DNA of 64,000 nt from Microvirga subterranea (GTDB lineage: Bacteria; Pseudomonadota; Alphaproteobacteria; Rhizobiales; Beijerinckiaceae), in the NCBI RefSeq assembly GCF_003350535.1, contig NZ_QQBB01000008.1, forward strand, positions 119,359 to 183,358. The letters are read 5' to 3'. The notes beneath the pieces were generated by a model. The model did not search any database. It was not told the origin of the DNA and saw only the letters and a list, made by a program, of their open reading frames with translations. Of this stretch, positions 28,766-37,534 are shown piece by piece. The position numbers and the translations under genes were made by a program. The first letter of the stretch is position 1, and every line of letters starts with the position of its first letter.

Positions 28766-28867
28766 GGCGCCGGACGCGACCGGTGAAATCGCCTTTTCGG
28801 GTCCGGCCCGATGCATTCTCTTAAGCCGGAAGCATCGTCCGAGCGGACCTCCGGTTCCGCGAAGGCT

Positions 28868-30511
28868 CTAGGAGGTCAGGCGGCTGGGCTTCAGCTCGCC
28901 ACTATGCTCGAGGAGCGAGTGTGCGGTTGCGGCGATATGAGCTTCGATGCGCTTGAGATCGCGCACGATGTCGAGCTGTAGCGCACTCGTGTCGCCTATG
29001 GATTTCCCCGAACGCAGCTGCTCGAGATTGCGCTGCGTGATGGTGCGCTCGAGATCGCGGAAACGCTCCTTCTCGGACACGAGTCGGCGGGCCGAGTTGA
29101 GGTCCTGGAACATCAGCACCGAGGCGGCAAGCTGAAGGTGTTCCAGGAGCTTGGCATGCATGTTGTCGATGTCCGACAGGCTGTCCTTGGGCAGGCGCAG
29201 ATGGTTCCGGATACGCTTGGCGGCGAGCTCCATTAGGTTCTTGTCGATGATGTCGCCGATGTGTTCGAGGTTGATGGCGAAGGCCAGGATGTCGGACAGC
29301 CGTCTCGCCTCCTCGTCGCTCAAGGCCTCGTGATTGATCGAGCTGAGATAGCGGCGGATGGCGGAGTACAGGCGATCGACCACGTCGTCGGTCTGGCTGA
29401 TCGCTCCGACACGGCTGATGTCGTCCTGATGGAACAGGTCCTGCGACCCTCGTAGCATCGTCTCGACCGTGTCGGCCATCCGCAGCACCTCCCGCGCCGC
29501 GTTCGACAGGGCCACGGAAGGGGTGTCCAGGGCGTCCGTGTCGAGATATTGGGGGACGCCGGGGTCCGATGCGCGGACCTTCTCCGGAAAGAGCCTGAGC
29601 AGCAGCGTGGCGATCCATGGCAGCGGCAGGATGAAGATCGCCGCCACGGCCAGGTTGAACAGCGTGTGAAAGTTGGCCGCGAGCCTCGCCGGGTTCGAAT
29701 CGATCAGGTTCAGGTAGGGCAGGAGCAGATCGATGAGCGGAAGGGTCGCCGCGCAGATGAGGAGCCGCATCGCGAGATTGCCGAACGGCACCCGCAGCTT
29801 GACTGGGTCTCCGCCGGTACCCTCCAGCAGCGGATTGAGCGAGCTGCCCAGATTGGCACCGAGCACCATCGCGAGCGCCGAGTGAGGATCGATCACGCCG
29901 GCGCTCGCCAGTGACATGATGAACAGGAGCGCCGCGACGCTGGAATGCGCGGCCCATGCCAGAACGGCAGCGAGCATGACGAGAATGAGCGGGTCGGGCG
30001 CGATTGCGGCGAGCAGGCTCTTCAAGACGACCGATGATTCGATGGGGTGAATCGTTTCGGAGAGCAGGTGCAGCGAGAGCAGCATCAGGCCGAGGCCGAT
30101 GGTGACCCGGCCGAGATCCCGCGCCTTGCTCGTGGAACCTCGACGGAACGCCATGTACCCGCCGAAGATCAGGAACGGGAAGATCAGGGTGATGTCGAAG
30201 GAAAGCACCTGGACGATCAGGGTCGTGCCGACATTGGCGCCGAGCATCACCGCCAGTGCGGGGATGAGGTCCACGGCGCCCCCGGCCGTGAAAGATGCCA
30301 CCATCAGGGCGGTGGCGGTGCTGCTCTGAAGCACCGTCGTCACCCCGACGCCGGCCAGGAAGGCCCGCAGCCGCGTCCGAAGCCCCACGCCGAGAATCCA
30401 GCGCAGATCGCTCCCAAAGGCCCGTTGAACTCCGCTATTGACCATGTTGATACCCCACAGCAGCAGGGCAATCTCACCGAGGAGGTGGATCAAGACGGAG
30501 GTTGCAGACAT
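28868..30511 (-). CDS. Na/Pi cotransporter family protein with C-terminal PhoU-like domain
   Basis: 547-residue inner-membrane protein. The N-terminal half contains two inverted Na/Pi repeats with the diagnostic VLQSSTATALMV near residue 60 and GANLGSSLNPLLEGTGG near 215. Many hydrophobic spans run to about residue 305. The C-terminal about 220 residues form a charged helical region similar to PhoU (VALSNAAREVLRMADTVE and following). Such proteins carry inorganic phosphate with sodium, or act in phosphate homeostasis. It is a single gene ahead of the REP palindromes. Confidence 0.9.
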   Translation of the reverse strand: MSATSVLIHLLGEIALLLWGINMVNSGVQRAFGSDLRWILGVGLRTRLRAFLAGVGVTTVLQSSTATALMVASFTAGGAVDLIPALAVMLGANVGTTLIVQVLSFDITLIFPFLIFGGYMAFRRGSTSKARDLGRVTIGLGLMLLSLHLLSETIHPIESSVVLKSLLAAIAPDPLILVMLAAVLAWAAHSSVAALLFIMSLASAGVIDPHSALAMVLGANLGSSLNPLLEGTGGDPVKLRVPFGNLAMRLLICAATLPLIDLLLPYLNLIDSNPARLAANFHTLFNLAVAAIFILPLPWIATLLLRLFPEKVRASDPGVPQYLDTDALDTPSVALSNAAREVLRMADTVETMLRGSQDLFHQDDISRVGAISQTDDVVDRLYSAIRRYLSSINHEALSDEEARRLSDILAFAINLEHIGDIIDKNLMELAAKRIRNHLRLPKDSLSDIDNMHAKLLEHLQLAASVLMFQDLNSARRLVSEKERFRDLERTITQRNLEQLRSGKSIGDTSALQLDIVRDLKRIEAHIAATAHSLLEHSGELKPSRLTS

Positions 30512-30686
30512 TCATTCCTCTAAGTGGCGGGCCGGAAACTCGATCGATCTGCTTAGTCCGCCTGTGACGATCCCGCAATCAGGTTGCCGGCTAATTATGC
30601 GATCGTACGCCGATTCTTTCCCGATTGGAGGGTGAAATCAGGGTTCACCCAAGGTCATGCTCGGGTTGGGGCGTGCGGCAGCGCTA

Positions 30687-30734
30687 GCGCATCGTGCGGA
30701 AAAGTGGACCCGGTTTTCCGCACGAACGATGCGC
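30687..30734. repeat. REP-like palindrome, element 1
   Basis: Nested inverted repeat. GCGCATCGT (30687-30695) pairs with ACGATGCGC (30726-30734), and inside it the 10-bp GTGCGGAAAA (30694-30703) pairs with TTTTCCGCAC (30714-30723). It lies in the intergenic region between the Na/Pi and MarC genes. The GGAAAA..TTTTCC core is of the type seen in intergenic REP elements of many Rhizobiales. Confidence 0.75.
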
Positions 30735-30747
30735 CGCTAAATAAGTG

Positions 30748-30798
30748 GAGCATCGGAATCGATCCCAAAAGTGGAGTCCACTTTTGGGTCCGATGCTC
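30748..30798. repeat. REP-like palindrome, element 2
   Basis: GAGCATCGGA (30748-30757) pairs with TCCGATGCTC (30789-30798). The inner 12-bp arms CCCAAAAGTGGA (30764-30775) and TCCACTTTTGGG (30777-30788) are perfect around one central base. It ends inside the stop codon of the MarC gene, so on the minus strand it could act as a transcript-end hairpin. It belongs to the same family type as element 1 but has a different sequence. Confidence 0.78.
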
Positions 30799-31433
30799 TA
30801 GGCCGCCGGCAGGTGCAGCCACTCGACGAAAGCGTTGATGATCAGGTTTACGGACAAGGCCGCGAGGATCACGCCCATGATCCGGCGTAGGACATTCGTG
30901 CCGCCCCGGCCGATCAGGCGTCCAATTCCGTCTCCCAGGAGGAAGATCACCAGCATCATCGCAAGAACGACACCAAGGACGGCGAACGTGACCGTTTGCT
31001 CGGGGATCGTGAACCGGTTGTTGTCGGTCAGGATGATGATGGCCAGCATGGCCCCGGGACCGGCGATGATCGGGGTCGCGAGCGGATAGATTGCCGTACT
31101 GAGCGCGGTGCCGGCAGGCTCCAAGGGCGACTTCGCCGCCGCGTGAGGTTCGCCGAGCACCATCGTGAGCGAGAACAGGAGCAGGATGATGCCGCCCGCG
31201 ATCTGGAACGAGATGAGCGATATGCCCATGGCATGGAGTACGAACTGACCGGCGATGCCGAAGAACAGCAGGATGAAGAACGCGAACACGACGGCCATCA
31301 CGGCGGCGCGCCGCCGATCGGCACGCTCCAGTTCCGAGGTTGCCCCAAGGAACAGCGTCAGATGACTTATCGGGTCGAGCATGGCCCAAAGCGTGAAGAA
31401 CTGGTTCACGATGAGATTCTGATCGTCCAACAT
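30798..31433 (-). CDS. MarC-family integral membrane protein
   Basis: 211 residues with six predicted membrane spans and the family motifs TLWAMLDPISHLTLFLGAT near residue 14 and YPLATPIIAGPGAMLAIIIL near residue 116. This is the UPF0056/MarC group. E. coli MarC was once tied to multidrug resistance but that was not upheld, and the molecular role remains unknown. The stop codon overlaps the outer arm of REP element 2. It is divergent from the quinone oxidoreductase gene. Confidence 0.9.
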   Translation of the reverse strand: MLDDQNLIVNQFFTLWAMLDPISHLTLFLGATSELERADRRRAAVMAVVFAFFILLFFGIAGQFVLHAMGISLISFQIAGGIILLLFSLTMVLGEPHAAAKSPLEPAGTALSTAIYPLATPIIAGPGAMLAIIILTDNNRFTIPEQTVTFAVLGVVLAMMLVIFLLGDGIGRLIGRGGTNVLRRIMGVILAALSVNLIINAFVEWLHLPAA

Positions 31434-31550
31434 GCGACTGTTCCATTTTGCTGTTGGACCTCTTTAGGTCGGGAAGCTTGCGCCACGATGAGGCAGGCGG
31501 CACAACCGGGTCGAGCAACGGCGCTTTCACGAGCAGGAGGGTTTCGCGCG

Positions 31551-32555
31551 ATGGCAATTCCGGAGACGATGCGACAGATCCGTTTCGAGGGTGCAGGCGG
31601 CCCCGAGGTCATTCGGCTCGAAAACGCTCCGGTTCCTCGTCCAGGACCCGGTCAGGTCCTGATCGAGGTGGCGGCTGCGGGCGTGAACCGCCCCGATTGC
31701 ATCCAGCGCGCGGGTGCCTACCCTCCCCCGCCTGGAGCAAGCGATATCCCGGGGCTGGAGGTATCCGGCCGGGTCGTCGCGCTTGGCGAAGGGGTCATGT
31801 CCCTGAATGTGGGTGACGAGATCTGCGCCCTCCTCTCCAGCGGCGGCTATGCGGAATATTGTATCGCGGACGAGGCCTTGTGCCTGCCGGTTCCAGGCCC
31901 ATTGTCTCTCCTCGAAGCTGCCGGCGTTCCGGAGACCTACTTCACGGTCTATGACAATGTCTTCACGCGGGGACGCCTCAAGGCCGGTGAGGCCTTCCTG
32001 GTCCATGGAGGCTCGAGCGGAATCGGATCGACTGCGATCCAGCTCGCCAAGGCGGCAGGTGCTACCGTTTACGCGACCGCAGGGTCACCGGAAAAATGCG
32101 CGTTCTGCCGCTCGCTGGGCGCCGACGAGGCCATCGACTACCGGGCACAGGATTTCGTCGAGGAGATCCGCCGTGTGACGGACAAGCGCGGGGTCGACGT
32201 GATCCTCGACATGGTCGGCGGATCCTACATCGCCCGCAACATCTCGGTCCTGGCCGTCGAGGGGCGCTTGGTGCAGATAGCCTTCCTGCAGTCGAGCAAG
32301 GCCGAGATCGACTTCAGGCACATCATGGTGCGGCGCCTCACCGTCACGGGATCGACGCTGCGGCCCCGTTCGGTCGCGCTCAAGGCCGCCATCGCGGATG
32401 GACTGCGCCAGAACGTCTGGCCGCTCCTCGAAGCCGGACGCGTGCGGCCCGTCATTCATGCCACGTTCCCGCTCGAGGAGACCCGGGCAGCCCATGAGCT
32501 GATGGAGTCCAGCGCCCACCAGGGCAAGATCCTCCTCGAGGTGCGCCGCGCATGA
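31551..32555 (+). CDS. NAD(P)H-quinone oxidoreductase (PIG3/QOR type, MDR family)
   Basis: Cytoplasmic zinc-independent medium-chain reductase, 334 residues from the ATG at 31551, which has AGGAGG ten bases upstream. The long in-frame extension to 30996 is antisense to the MarC gene and rejected. The sequence RQIRFEGAGGPEVIRLEN, then AAGVNRPDCIQRAGAYPPPPG, and the nucleotide-binding motif VHGGSSGIGSTAIQLAK near residue 150 mark the PIG3-like group. It reduces quinones with NADPH by single-electron transfer in characterised relatives. It is a single gene, convergent with the MFS gene. Confidence 0.9.
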   Translation: MAIPETMRQIRFEGAGGPEVIRLENAPVPRPGPGQVLIEVAAAGVNRPDCIQRAGAYPPPPGASDIPGLEVSGRVVALGEGVMSLNVGDEICALLSSGGYAEYCIADEALCLPVPGPLSLLEAAGVPETYFTVYDNVFTRGRLKAGEAFLVHGGSSGIGSTAIQLAKAAGATVYATAGSPEKCAFCRSLGADEAIDYRAQDFVEEIRRVTDKRGVDVILDMVGGSYIARNISVLAVEGRLVQIAFLQSSKAEIDFRHIMVRRLTVTGSTLRPRSVALKAAIADGLRQNVWPLLEAGRVRPVIHATFPLEETRAAHELMESSAHQGKILLEVRRA

Positions 32556-32574
32556 CTTTCGTCCGCTCCGGTGC

Positions 32575-33723
32575 CTAGTTCCTGAAAAGGAGGCGCGGCG
32601 CGAGAAAGCCCACGCCCGTGATGAGACAAGCCATCACGACGAGGACGCCGCCGACCGGCAAGACCGCGAGTGCGCCCCCGACGATCAGGGGGCCGGCTCC
32701 CTGTGCGGCGAAGATGCAGAACGCGAAGAGCGCGACGGCGGAGCCTGTCGCTCCGGGCGCGAGCTCGGCCGCATGGGTCTGAAACTTGTTGTGGAGCATG
32801 AAATAGCAGAGCCCCAGCATCATGAAGGATGCCACGTTCCATGCCCAGGGCAAAGGAAACGCGAAGATGACCAGTGCAAGGCCGCTGCCGAGCCCGCCGA
32901 TGCGGCTCATCCTCGTTGGTCCGAGAACGCGGATGATGCTCCGAACGGTGAGCGCATAGAGCACGCCGCCGAGGCCGAACCCGCCTAGCACGAGACCGGC
33001 TTCGAAGGCGCCGGTCCCGAAGCGTGCCGCAAGAATGGCCGCCACGAACGGGAACGTCCCGTATGCGACGGTCGCGCCGATGAAGACCATGGCGAAGAAC
33101 AATGGGGCCCGGTGGGCCGATAGGATCCTTCCATAGGAGCGAAAGATCGGACGTCGCGCGCTTCCTGTCCGCTCGGGCTTCTCCCTGGGAAGCGCCCGGA
33201 GCGCGATTGTTGTCGCCATTCCCATGAGGACGGCCGTGACGAGGAACACGGCCCTCCATCCGAGGAGGGCCGACACGATCCCGGCCGCTGTCGCCCCCAG
33301 CATCTGGCCGAGGATCGACGCGATCAGGAAGCGGCCCAGCGCCACCTGCCTCTCCGATGCCTCCACGCTGTCGCTCAAGGCCGCGATCGCCAGTGGGATG
33401 ATGCCCCCCGCTGCGAAGCCCGATATCCCTCTCGCAACCGCAAGGGACGGAAAGCTCGGTGCCAGGGCGCAGAGGACGAGGAGGACGGTCACGAGACTCC
33501 CGCACAGGAGGATCAGGCGCATCTTGCCGAAGGAATCCCCTGCCGGCCCAAGGATGGGCTGACCGAAGGCATATGCGAGCGCAAAGGCCGTGACGAGAAA
33601 CGAGGTTGCGGCGAGAGAGACGCCGAACTCCGCGGACAGCATAGGAACCATCGGGTCGACGATCCGGATGCCAAAGCCACTTGCAAACGCGCAGGCTCCC
33701 AGGGTCGCGGCGAGGCGGTTCAT
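32575..33723 (-). CDS. MFS transporter
   Basis: 382 residues with about 12 hydrophobic segments. The cytoplasmic loop after the second span reads GPAGDSFGKMRLIL near residues 60-73, a version of the MFS A-motif (GxxxDxxGRR). It starts 16 bases after the HIBADH-like gene and is probably the last gene of the tctC-tctB-tctA operon. It could export a pathway product or import the substrate; the substrate is unknown. Confidence 0.85.
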   Translation of the reverse strand: MNRLAATLGACAFASGFGIRIVDPMVPMLSAEFGVSLAATSFLVTAFALAYAFGQPILGPAGDSFGKMRLILLCGSLVTVLLVLCALAPSFPSLAVARGISGFAAGGIIPLAIAALSDSVEASERQVALGRFLIASILGQMLGATAAGIVSALLGWRAVFLVTAVLMGMATTIALRALPREKPERTGSARRPIFRSYGRILSAHRAPLFFAMVFIGATVAYGTFPFVAAILAARFGTGAFEAGLVLGGFGLGGVLYALTVRSIIRVLGPTRMSRIGGLGSGLALVIFAFPLPWAWNVASFMMLGLCYFMLHNKFQTHAAELAPGATGSAVALFAFCIFAAQGAGPLIVGGALAVLPVGGVLVVMACLITGVGFLAPRLLFRN

Positions 33724-33739
33724 CGTCCGGCTGGAAGGC

Positions 33740-34612
33740 TCATGTACGGCGCCTTCGCACTTCCCGGATCACGGCGGAGTTGTCCCAATCGCCCTCCCCG
33801 TTGGACATACAGCCCTCCAGGACACCCAGGAGCACTTCGGCCAACGGCAGACGCTGACCGGCACGATTGGCTTCCTGGAGGATCAAATGGACGTCCTTCC
33901 GGCTCTGGACGATCTTGCCCTGCGGGGTGAAATCACCCTCCAACATCTTCTGCCCCTTTACGTCCATGATCTGCGAATAGGCGGCGGACTCACGGGCGAT
34001 GGACAGGAAACGCGACGGATCGAGGCCGATGCGTTCGGCGAAGGCAAGGGACTCCGCAAGCGCGAGCCGGTTGAGGCCGAGCGCAAGGTTGATGGCGAGC
34101 TTCGCCCTGCTCCCGTCACCTGCTGCGCCGACATGGACGTGTCGCGGGTAGATCGCGGTGAGAACCTCCCGGCATTGCTCGGCTACGGCCGGATCGCCGC
34201 CGATCAGCCCAAGACCTTCGCCTTTGGCGACCTGACCGCTGCTCCCTGAGACCGGCGCGTCCAGGAACGACGAACCACCGTCTCGGACACGGTCCTCAAT
34301 TGCGGCAATGGTCGAGGGGTCGCAGGTCGCGGTGCAGAAAATGGTCAGGTGCCGGTCGGCCGTGAGGAGGCCCCCCTCGCCTTCGATCACCTCCGCGACC
34401 TGCTCTCCGGTGAGGACTGCAATCAGAACGGTATCGCATCTCTCCGCAACTGCGCCGATCGAGGGTGCGGGCATGCCCCCGATCTCCTCGAGGGCCCGGC
34501 GCTTTGCCGGATCGAGGTCGAATCCGACAACCGGAAATCCGGCGTTCAGCAGACGCTGCGCCAGAGCGCTCCCCATGAGGCCAAGTCCGATCAGGCCGAT
34601 CGCTTGCGGCAT
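33740..34612 (-). CDS. NAD(P)-dependent oxidoreductase, 3-hydroxyisobutyrate dehydrogenase family
   Basis: 290 residues. The Rossmann motif is GLIGLGLMGSALAQRLL near residues 6-22. The substrate motif DAPVSGSSGQVAKGE is near residue 118. The catalytic Lys171 lies in GSRAKLAINL. The family oxidises beta-hydroxy acids such as 3-hydroxyisobutyrate, tartronate or glycerate-type compounds; which one is unknown. It has a strong GGGGAG ribosome site. It sits directly after a paralogue (12-base gap) in the Tct operon, an odd tandem of two family members. Confidence 0.88.
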   Translation of the reverse strand: MPQAIGLIGLGLMGSALAQRLLNAGFPVVGFDLDPAKRRALEEIGGMPAPSIGAVAERCDTVLIAVLTGEQVAEVIEGEGGLLTADRHLTIFCTATCDPSTIAAIEDRVRDGGSSFLDAPVSGSSGQVAKGEGLGLIGGDPAVAEQCREVLTAIYPRHVHVGAAGDGSRAKLAINLALGLNRLALAESLAFAERIGLDPSRFLSIARESAAYSQIMDVKGQKMLEGDFTPQGKIVQSRKDVHLILQEANRAGQRLPLAEVLLGVLEGCMSNGEGDWDNSAVIREVRRRRT

Positions 34613-34624
34613 TGGATCTCCCCT

Positions 34625-35557
34625 CTAGACGGCTGGCGCCGGGATATCGGACGCGGACGCCCCGAAGGCCTCTTCCGCCATCAAGGTCTCCATGACCCGA
34701 TAGAGCGTCGTGAAGTCACGATCCGCCATGCCATGAGCCAGCGCACGGGACAGGAGGCGCTCCGTCAGCAGGGCGTAGTGGCCCGAGAAGCTCATCTCCC
34801 GCTGCATCTCGACTGCCATGGCCAGATCCTTTGCCAGGTTCGAGACCGGAGAGCGCCCGTCAAACGTTCCAGAGATGATGTGGTTCGGGAACCGTGCCTC
34901 GCTGATGAAGCTCCGTGCATTGCCCGCATTCAGCACGTCCACCGCATCCGACAGGCGGATGCCTGCGCGTTCCGCCATGCGGCAGCCTTCGCTCGTCGCG
35001 AGGAAAATGGTGTGGCAGATCATGTTGTGCACGAGCTTCATCATGTGCCCGGAGCCGGTGGGGCCGAGATGAAAGACCCGTGCCGCAACGACGTCGAGAA
35101 CCGGCCCGATGCGGTCGAGGTCTGCCGCGCGCCCCCCCGTCATCAGTGTCAGCCGCCCCTGATCCGCCGCCTGCGCCCCACCCGTCATTCCGGCATCAAG
35201 ATAGGCCCGGCCGTGGCCCGCCGCGATGGCGGCAAGACGCTTCGTCGCCTCCGGATGGGAGGTCGTGAGATCCACCAGGACCTGGCCTCGGGCCTCCATC
35301 GAGAGGATGCCTTGCGGTCCACTCAGGCACTCCTCGATTTCGGCGCTGCCCGGAAGGACGAACAGAATGGCCGAGCACACCCGGGCGAGCTCGGCTGGTG
35401 GGGCAAACGCAACCTGATCCGACAACCCGGCGTTGGCCCTGGCGCTTTCGCCTACGTCCCAGGCGCCCGCGAGCCGGCCGGCAGCATCCAGCCGCCGTGC
35501 GATGCCTCCTCCCATGCGGCCAAGGCCAATGACGCCCACATCTCGCATGTTCGTCAT
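34625..35557 (-). CDS. NAD(P)-dependent oxidoreductase, 3-hydroxyisobutyrate dehydrogenase family
   Basis: 310 residues. The dinucleotide motif GVIGLGRMGGGIARRL is near residues 8-23. The substrate-binding loop DAGMTGGAQAADQGRL is near residue 121, and the catalytic-type Lys174 is in GSGHMMKLVHN. The start overlaps the tctA stop by 4 bases (ATGA), so it is translationally coupled to the transporter. Its loop differs from the DxPVSG form of its downstream neighbour, suggesting a different substrate or stereochemistry (inference). Confidence 0.88.
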   Translation of the reverse strand: MTNMRDVGVIGLGRMGGGIARRLDAAGRLAGAWDVGESARANAGLSDQVAFAPPAELARVCSAILFVLPGSAEIEECLSGPQGILSMEARGQVLVDLTTSHPEATKRLAAIAAGHGRAYLDAGMTGGAQAADQGRLTLMTGGRAADLDRIGPVLDVVAARVFHLGPTGSGHMMKLVHNMICHTIFLATSEGCRMAERAGIRLSDAVDVLNAGNARSFISEARFPNHIISGTFDGRSPVSNLAKDLAMAVEMQREMSFSGHYALLTERLLSRALAHGMADRDFTTLYRVMETLMAEEAFGASASDIPAPAV

Positions 35558-37041
35558 GCCGGCTTCGTCGAACCTCCGCGCATGAGGCTGAGCAGCGGCG
35601 TGAGAGCAACGAGAGCCGCCACTCCCAGCAGCGCTGCCGACAGAGGATGCTGAACGAAGATCAAAGGATCTCCCGCGGAGCTGATCATAGCCTGCTGAAG
35701 CGAGCGCTCCAGGATCGGACCGAGGATCATTGCGAGAACCAGGGGCGCGGCCGGAAACCCGGTCTTGCGCAGCAGGTACCCGAAGATCCCGAACCCGATC
35801 ATGACGCCGACGTCGAAGGTGGAGTTATGAACGCTGTAGGCCCCGACGACGCAGATCACCACGACGACGAGAGCCAATAGGCTGTACGGCACCTGCAGGA
35901 GCTTCACCCAGAGCCCGACGAGCGGCAGGTTCAGCGCGAGCAGCATGACGTTGCCCAGATACATGGAAGCTACGGCGCCCCAGAAAATGTCCGGATGCTC
36001 CGCGATGAGCTGCGGCCCTGGCCTGATGCCGTGGATCATGAGCGCCACGAGGATCATGGCGATCGAGGCATTGCCAGGAATGCCAAGCGTCAGAAGCGGG
36101 ATGAACGACGAGACCGACGCCGCATTGTTGGCGGATTCCGGGGCGGCGACACCCTCGATGGCGCCGTGACCGAACTGCTCGGGGTGCTTGGAGATCTTCT
36201 TCTCCACCGCATAGGACACGAAGGAGCTGATGATGGCCCCTCCTCCCGGCAGAATGCCGATGAAGAAACCGAAGAACGATCCGCGGGCGATGGGAGCCCA
36301 GGCCCGTTTCCAATCCTCCCGCGTCGGGAAGATGCTCTTGATTCCAGGTTTCACGGCAACCGGTTGCTCCGGAGACTCCAAGTTGCTGAGAACTTCCGCG
36401 ATCCCGAACAGACCCATGGCGACGACGACGAAATCCAGTCCGTCGGTCAGGTTCGAACTTCCGAAGGTGAAGCGCTCTGCCCCGAACACGGGATCCAAAC
36501 CAATGGTCCCAAGGAGAAGCCCGAGAACGGTCATGACAAGGCCCTTCAGGGCAGAGCCGCCCGAGAGGTAGACCGCCATGGTGAGGCCGAGGAGAACGAG
36601 CGAGAAATACTCGGCAGGTCCGAACCGAAGTGCGAAATCCGCCAGGATCGGGCTGATGAGCGACAGGCCGAGCACTCCAAGGGTACCGGCAATGAACGAA
36701 CCGATCGCCGCGATGCCCAGAGCGGCACCCGCTCGTCCGGCCCGCGTCATCCGGTATCCGTCGAGGCAGGTGACGACGGAGCCGGCTTCACCCGGAATGT
36801 TGAGGAGGATCGAGGTGGTCGACCCGCCATACATGGCTCCGTAGAAAATACCCGCGAGCATAATCACGGCCGAGACCGGCTCCATGCCGTAGGTCAGCGG
36901 GAGCAGCATGGCAATGGTCGCCGGAGGGCCGAGCCCCGGCAGCACACCGATCGCGGTTCCGAGGACGGCGCCGAAGCCCGCATAAGCCAGGTTCCAGGGA
37001 GACAGCGCGACGGCGAATCCACTGGCAAGATTTTCCAACAT
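35554..37041 (-). CDS. tctA: Tripartite tricarboxylate transporter large permease TctA
   Basis: Large membrane subunit of a TTT importer, 495 residues. Near the N-terminus GFGAVLGTAIGVLPGLGPPA is the classic TctA motif, and GIFYGAMYGGSTTSILLNIP follows near residue 64. About 11-12 membrane spans. The system moves a carboxylate captured by TctC, driven by an ion gradient. It overlaps the downstream HIBADH-like gene by 4 bases and follows tctB by 12 bases. Confidence 0.95.
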   Translation of the reverse strand: MLENLASGFAVALSPWNLAYAGFGAVLGTAIGVLPGLGPPATIAMLLPLTYGMEPVSAVIMLAGIFYGAMYGGSTTSILLNIPGEAGSVVTCLDGYRMTRAGRAGAALGIAAIGSFIAGTLGVLGLSLISPILADFALRFGPAEYFSLVLLGLTMAVYLSGGSALKGLVMTVLGLLLGTIGLDPVFGAERFTFGSSNLTDGLDFVVVAMGLFGIAEVLSNLESPEQPVAVKPGIKSIFPTREDWKRAWAPIARGSFFGFFIGILPGGGAIISSFVSYAVEKKISKHPEQFGHGAIEGVAAPESANNAASVSSFIPLLTLGIPGNASIAMILVALMIHGIRPGPQLIAEHPDIFWGAVASMYLGNVMLLALNLPLVGLWVKLLQVPYSLLALVVVVICVVGAYSVHNSTFDVGVMIGFGIFGYLLRKTGFPAAPLVLAMILGPILERSLQQAMISSAGDPLIFVQHPLSAALLGVAALVALTPLLSLMRGGSTKPA

Positions 37042-37053
37042 CCTCGCGTGCCT

Positions 37054-37524
37054 CTAGTGACCGAACAATGCGCCGAGAATTCCCTCCGGCAACGGCACGT
37101 CCAGCATCCGATCGAAGAGAAGATAGCTGCCGATCGACAGAAGGACGGCCGGCAGCAGAGACCGCAGTCCGAGACGGACACCCAGGACCAAGAGCAACAC
37201 GACCGAGAGTGCAGCGGTCGCGAGCACGTAGCCAAGAGGATCGAGCATCACGACGAAGGCGACAAAGCCCACGGTCGCGAGCAGTGGTCGTCGCACCTCC
37301 ACGAACGGCTCGCCACCCGAGCTCTGCCCGCGCCAGTCCTGAACGAGCAGGAGGGATGAGAGGACGACCAACCCGACGCCTCCCAGGAACGGGAAGAATC
37401 CCGGCTGCGGCTCGCTCGGTGTTCCGATCTGGAGCTGGACCGCCCCGACGATTGCTCCCAGACCCAGCAGGAGAAAGAACCCTCCAGCGATCAAATCGCC
37501 GGACTTGAGGCCACGATGCTGCAC
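37054..37524 (-). CDS. tctB: Tripartite tricarboxylate transporter small permease TctB
   Basis: 156 residues starting at GTG 37524, with four hydrophobic segments in the arrangement of TctB (PF07331-like). The first span begins LIAGGFFLLLGLGAIVGAVQ, followed by the loop QIGTPSEPQPGFFPFLGG that is typical of the family. It lies between tctC and tctA in a tight operon. Confidence 0.9.
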   Translation of the reverse strand: MQHRGLKSGDLIAGGFFLLLGLGAIVGAVQLQIGTPSEPQPGFFPFLGGVGLVVLSSLLLVQDWRGQSSGGEPFVEVRRPLLATVGFVAFVVMLDPLGYVLATAALSVVLLLVLGVRLGLRSLLPAVLLSIGSYLLFDRMLDVPLPEGILGALFGH

Positions 37525-37534
37525 GGTCCGGCCC

